This document shows positions 60,768-64,000 of a DNA stretch of 64,000 nt, piece by piece. The position numbers were made by a program, and so were the translations under genes. Each line of letters begins with the position of its first letter. Position 1 is the stretch's first letter. The notes under the pieces were generated by a model. It saw only the letters and a list, made by a program, of their open reading frames with translations. It did not search any database and had not been told where the DNA came from. The stretch covers positions 240,001 through 304,000 of the forward strand of contig JAQJVL010000786.1 of assembly GCA_035578905.1 (NCBI GenBank). The letters run 5' to 3'. Source of the DNA: Stictocephala bisonia. Its lineage: Eukaryota; Arthropoda; Insecta; Hemiptera; Membracidae.

Positions 60768-61010
60768 TTTTATTTATTACTAGCTATTTTCCCATGATGC
60801 CTTGCTATGGGATTAACATATAAACAGTAATGTTTTAGTTTATTTATGGCTGCTTTGCTTGCCAACCCCGTCACTCCCAGCGCTCGTGAGGGAACTCGCC
60901 CTGCGGCCTCGCCAAGACACTGTAGAACCCAATTTGTGGATCGAGGCTGCATTGGACTGTTACACATTGAATTTTGGTTTGTTGGGCAGTGGAGCCCTCA
61001 AACATAGTCT
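60768..61010. other. GC-richer patch, possible decayed repeat
   Basis: ACTAGCTATTTTCCCATGAT followed by GCCTTGCTATGGG resembles, in degraded form, a repeat start common in insects (CTAGCTGTTxCCCGCGGCTTCGC). The following CCAACCCCGTCACTCCCAGC to CGGCCTCGCCAAGAC is GC-rich. The minus frame across it has no known motif. Confidence 0.3.
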
Positions 61011-61727
61011 TCTCTAAAATCTGATGTTATATTAGGAATCGAGAGCAAAATACCTTTAACCAGATACCACTCTTGAGTGTGTTTCAAAAATGTTCAATTG
61101 AATTTTTCAAATTGGTTTGTTTTTTTTATTTTTTTACAGCTGATGATAAATAAAATAACTCCATAAGAATAATATTGAAATTTAAAGGCCAGTGCGACAG
61201 AGCCTTAGAGCCGGTGTGATTAAAACCACACCAGAAACCTTCCCACGAGTGAACTCTACAACTTTTAACACTTACAATGAACGGGATTATAATATAAGTA
61301 GTACTGACAAAATTGCATTGCACTCAGTCAAAAATTTATATACTATATGAAAAGTCAGTGAATATCTTAATGTAAAATTTATTTATTTAACAACATTTCA
61401 TACAGTATATTAATTTTTGACTGAATGCAAAAGTATATTTCAGTAACCACCAAGAAATAAAATACAACAGATGTTAATATAAACAAATACAAATAAGTGA
61501 AACATCTATCACATCTTTAAAATTTTGCTTCCATTTATTTTGTTAGTACACAAATCAAACTAAAACTCCTCGGTTAGTTTTTCAAAATTTTACAATTTCC
61601 TCACTGTTTTTGTCTCTTATCTTTCTTGAAGAACATTCTACGAAAAATTAGGAAACTTGTAAAAAAAGATAAAGGAAATCTGTCGAGCCGTTGTCAAGTG
61701 ATGGAGTGACAACGGATTTCAGTTACT
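61011..61727. other. No feature recognised
   Basis: AT-rich sequence. Confidence 0.5.
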
Positions 61728-62228
61728 CAACCACCCACCCGCTCACCCATACACGTACAGTGGTATTGACCCAACCGCCCACCCATACACTACAGTGTTT
61801 ATGATCTACCTACCCATTCATACACGTACATGGTATTGACCCACCCATCCACCCAGTGGTATTGACCCACCTACCCACCCATACACCTACAGTGGTATTG
61901 ACCCACCTACCCACCCATACACATACAGTGGTATTCACCCACCTGCCCAACCATACACGTACAGTGGTATTTACCCACCTGCCCACCCATACACTTACAG
62001 TGGTATAGACCCACCCATACACGTACAGTGGTATTAACCCACCTGCCCACCCATACACGTACAGTGGTATATCCCACCCACTCATATACATACAGTGGTA
62101 TATCCCACCTACCCACATATATTTGTACAGTGGTATTGACACACATACAGTGGTATAACTCACCCGCCCACCCATACACGTACAGTGGTATATCCCACCC
62201 ACCCACCTATACACGTACAGTGGTATTT
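61728..62228 (-). repeat. Dispersed minisatellite, long array (C-rich on +)
   Basis: About 14 units of roughly 33-36 bp: ACCCACCTGCCCACCCATAC then ACGTACAGTGGTATT. This is the largest array of the family in the window. Overlapping minus-strand frames (WVGRWVNTTV repeats) and a plus frame result from the repeat. Confidence 0.93.
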
Positions 62229-62249
62229 CACGACCATCATCAGTTTTTG

Positions 62250-62340
62250 CGTCACTTTAGTCTGAGGAAGGTAAATGTGGTTTATCAAAACACCTAAGGG
62301 TTAGAAACAGCCCTTCAACGTGTCCTTTTTTCCTTAAAAG
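62250..62340 (-). repeat. Dispersed repeat core, minus strand
   Basis: TAGTCTGAGGAAGGTAAATG is the complement of the CCTTCCTCAGACxA core at 37896 and 52285. It directly abuts the end of the minisatellite array. Confidence 0.5.
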
Positions 62341-64000
62341 TAACATTGGCATTAATTTAGTTTAAATATATTTAAAACGGCTGTTACAAAAAAATAAATA
62401 TGACAGAAAAGCTTGGCTAATTTGGTTTTCATTGTGAAATGTTTAAGATTATTTCTACTAACTGTGATGTGATTGCACTACTTTGCACTCCCTATAAAGC
62501 AGACTTGTAAGATTTTCTAGACTATAAAACTTTGTTATCTAGGAGAATGGCAGCAAGCTGAGCTTTTATATTGATGTGACGGTTCAGAGAGAATCTCGGA
62601 GGAAAAGGTAAGCAAGTGTATAGAAACACCCTGTGGTCAAGCAAGGACTGTCGACTAGTTATGTCTAAATCTATAAGTTTTAAGTCAGTATTAATTAGAC
62701 CTAATATTTTCTTGATTCACTTTCTCATGATTGCTTTTTTTTAATTTGTTAAGTAACAAAAGCAATGCCCCTTATGTTCAGTAACGTATTGAGGTATAAG
62801 CTTTGTTAAAAAATGAATGTCCTTGACATTTGTTACTGTACTATCTTCTTGTCCAAGACCTTTGGATAGTAAATAAGGTTAGCTTATAATTAAAATAAGC
62901 ACACATGTTTACTGGTAACATTGACTGCCTGGAGGAACGGTGTTTACATAACGGATATCAGGAAGAGACTGCGAAGGTGTCGAGGTGAGGTGAGGGCTGT
63001 TGACACAGAACGAATCAGGTGATGGGTAGGCAGCCAATAGCTTTATTGCTTTTACCTGACGTCATATCACGCCACCACATCACACCACTACATATAAATA
63101 CAGATGTGAATATAGTCTTAATATTATCAACATAACGATATAAAATTATAATTACATTTGAGAAATAAAACATTGTTAATTGATACAACTAAATATTTTA
63201 ATATATTATATTAATGTACATCAATACATTACAGTTATATACATCCTTCATGTGACAATTATATTAAAATAGTCCTCTAATCCTAGTAGATCATTCGAAG
63301 AAGGTTCAATTCAGACAGTATGTAGTTTTACTTGCTTAAAGACAAATGATTTTAGCTATTGAAACATCTAACTATTTGTTTAAATCATAAGATTTTAAAA
63401 ATCAGGCTTTTTCTTTATTTCAGGACTCTCCTTATTTCTAATTTCATTAATAGCATTTTTCTAATATACTTTAATAGTTATATACCATCCCTGTATTTAT
63501 ACTTCTTTATATTTCCAAAATCATGCTAAATCAATTATTGTCTTCATGCGTTCTTTTGTACAATTCTTATTGCAAGTTCTTTTTTAATTTATACGTAAAC
63601 TTATACTATAATATGGAAGCACACATTCATAATACCAAAATGTTGCATTCATGTTGGCAATCTTCCAATATAAAGAAAGTATTTATTATTAAAAAGTTAT
63701 GCTCAATCTGTTGAGTAACGCAAACTACCTATTGCAAGCCATTATTACATCAAGTTAAATATTATATCCCTTCCATCACTTCTAGTTTACAAAGTCACTA
63801 CTTAATACAAAAAACTTATTCAACTTTATTCAAAAATATCCTTTGTGCATTCGCATGACACACAAAATAAATCTGAAACTAAACCATACAACTGTCACAG
63901 ATAACAGAACAACTTCATTAATTCAGATATAAAATTATATAACTCTTTGACAACTTTTATACCAAATTAAAAGTATTAGAATTTCAAATCAAGATTTTTT
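62341..64000. other. No feature recognised
   Basis: AT-rich sequence. A good-looking splice donor (AAAAGGTAAGC near 62606) has no supporting exon. The plus frame 63523-63714 has no recognised motif. Confidence 0.45.

Noticed and set aside
61810..62297. Glycine/tryptophan/valine-rich frames in the C-rich array
   Set aside because: They follow the minisatellite unit and shift frame with unit length. No start or motif.
62595..62615. Exon ending at a consensus splice donor
   Set aside because: No open exon or conserved coding sequence upstream; donor-like words are common by chance.

Overview
This window looks like AT-rich, repeat-dense, non-genic DNA from an animal genome, most likely an insect. 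The evidence is the lack of any intact gene, the many decayed retrotransposon and DNA-transposon fragments, long microsatellites, tRNA- and 5S-derived SINE-like repeats with polymerase III box sequences, and MITEs filled with TTAGG-like (insect telomere-like) motifs. A hemipteran or another large-genome insect is my guess. The order is not shown by the sequence. I found no host gene I would defend, no rRNA or tRNA gene, no CRISPR array and no operon. Most open frames here are by-products of simple or tandem repeats.

Layout. 0-10 kb: a CTCC microsatellite, four copies of one MITE family, SINE-like repeats, a 400-bp GT/GC microsatellite that runs into the end of a foldback transposon (6.47-7.07 kb), and the first arrays of a dispersed G-rich minisatellite. 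10-20 kb: a pogo/Tigger-like end, two 5S rRNA-derived SINE-like copies, a 60-bp tandem array (15.85-16.5 kb) and another MITE. 20-31 kb: diffuse dispersed repeats, LINE tail fragments, a 280-bp direct duplication built on the G-rich minisatellite, and a possible piggyBac-type MITE. 31-45 kb: the densest retrotransposon region, with two different LINEs head to head at 32.87 kb, a Penelope-like element broken into three pieces with an inverted segment (38.35-40.41 kb), and two more LINE remnants. 45-52 kb: paired hairpins, a mariner-like fragment, about 1.04 kb of CT repeat, a SINE, a LINE 3' end, and a 918-bp element with about 255-bp inverted terminal repeats. 52-64 kb: an 87-bp satellite with higher-order structure, an internally deleted piggyBac element (55.42-57.23 kb), an exact 9 x 18-bp array, and two large G-rich/C-rich minisatellite arrays.

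Nothing here forms a working pathway. The coding remnants (Penelope-like RT and GIY-YIG, several LINE reverse transcriptases, piggyBac and mariner-like transposases) all carry stops, frameshifts or deletions. What is worth a second look is structural: elements joined as inverted or foldback composites, a minisatellite family that recurs at seven or more sites including inside a transposon, and tandem arrays whose period is a multiple of three and so produce long spurious ORFs.
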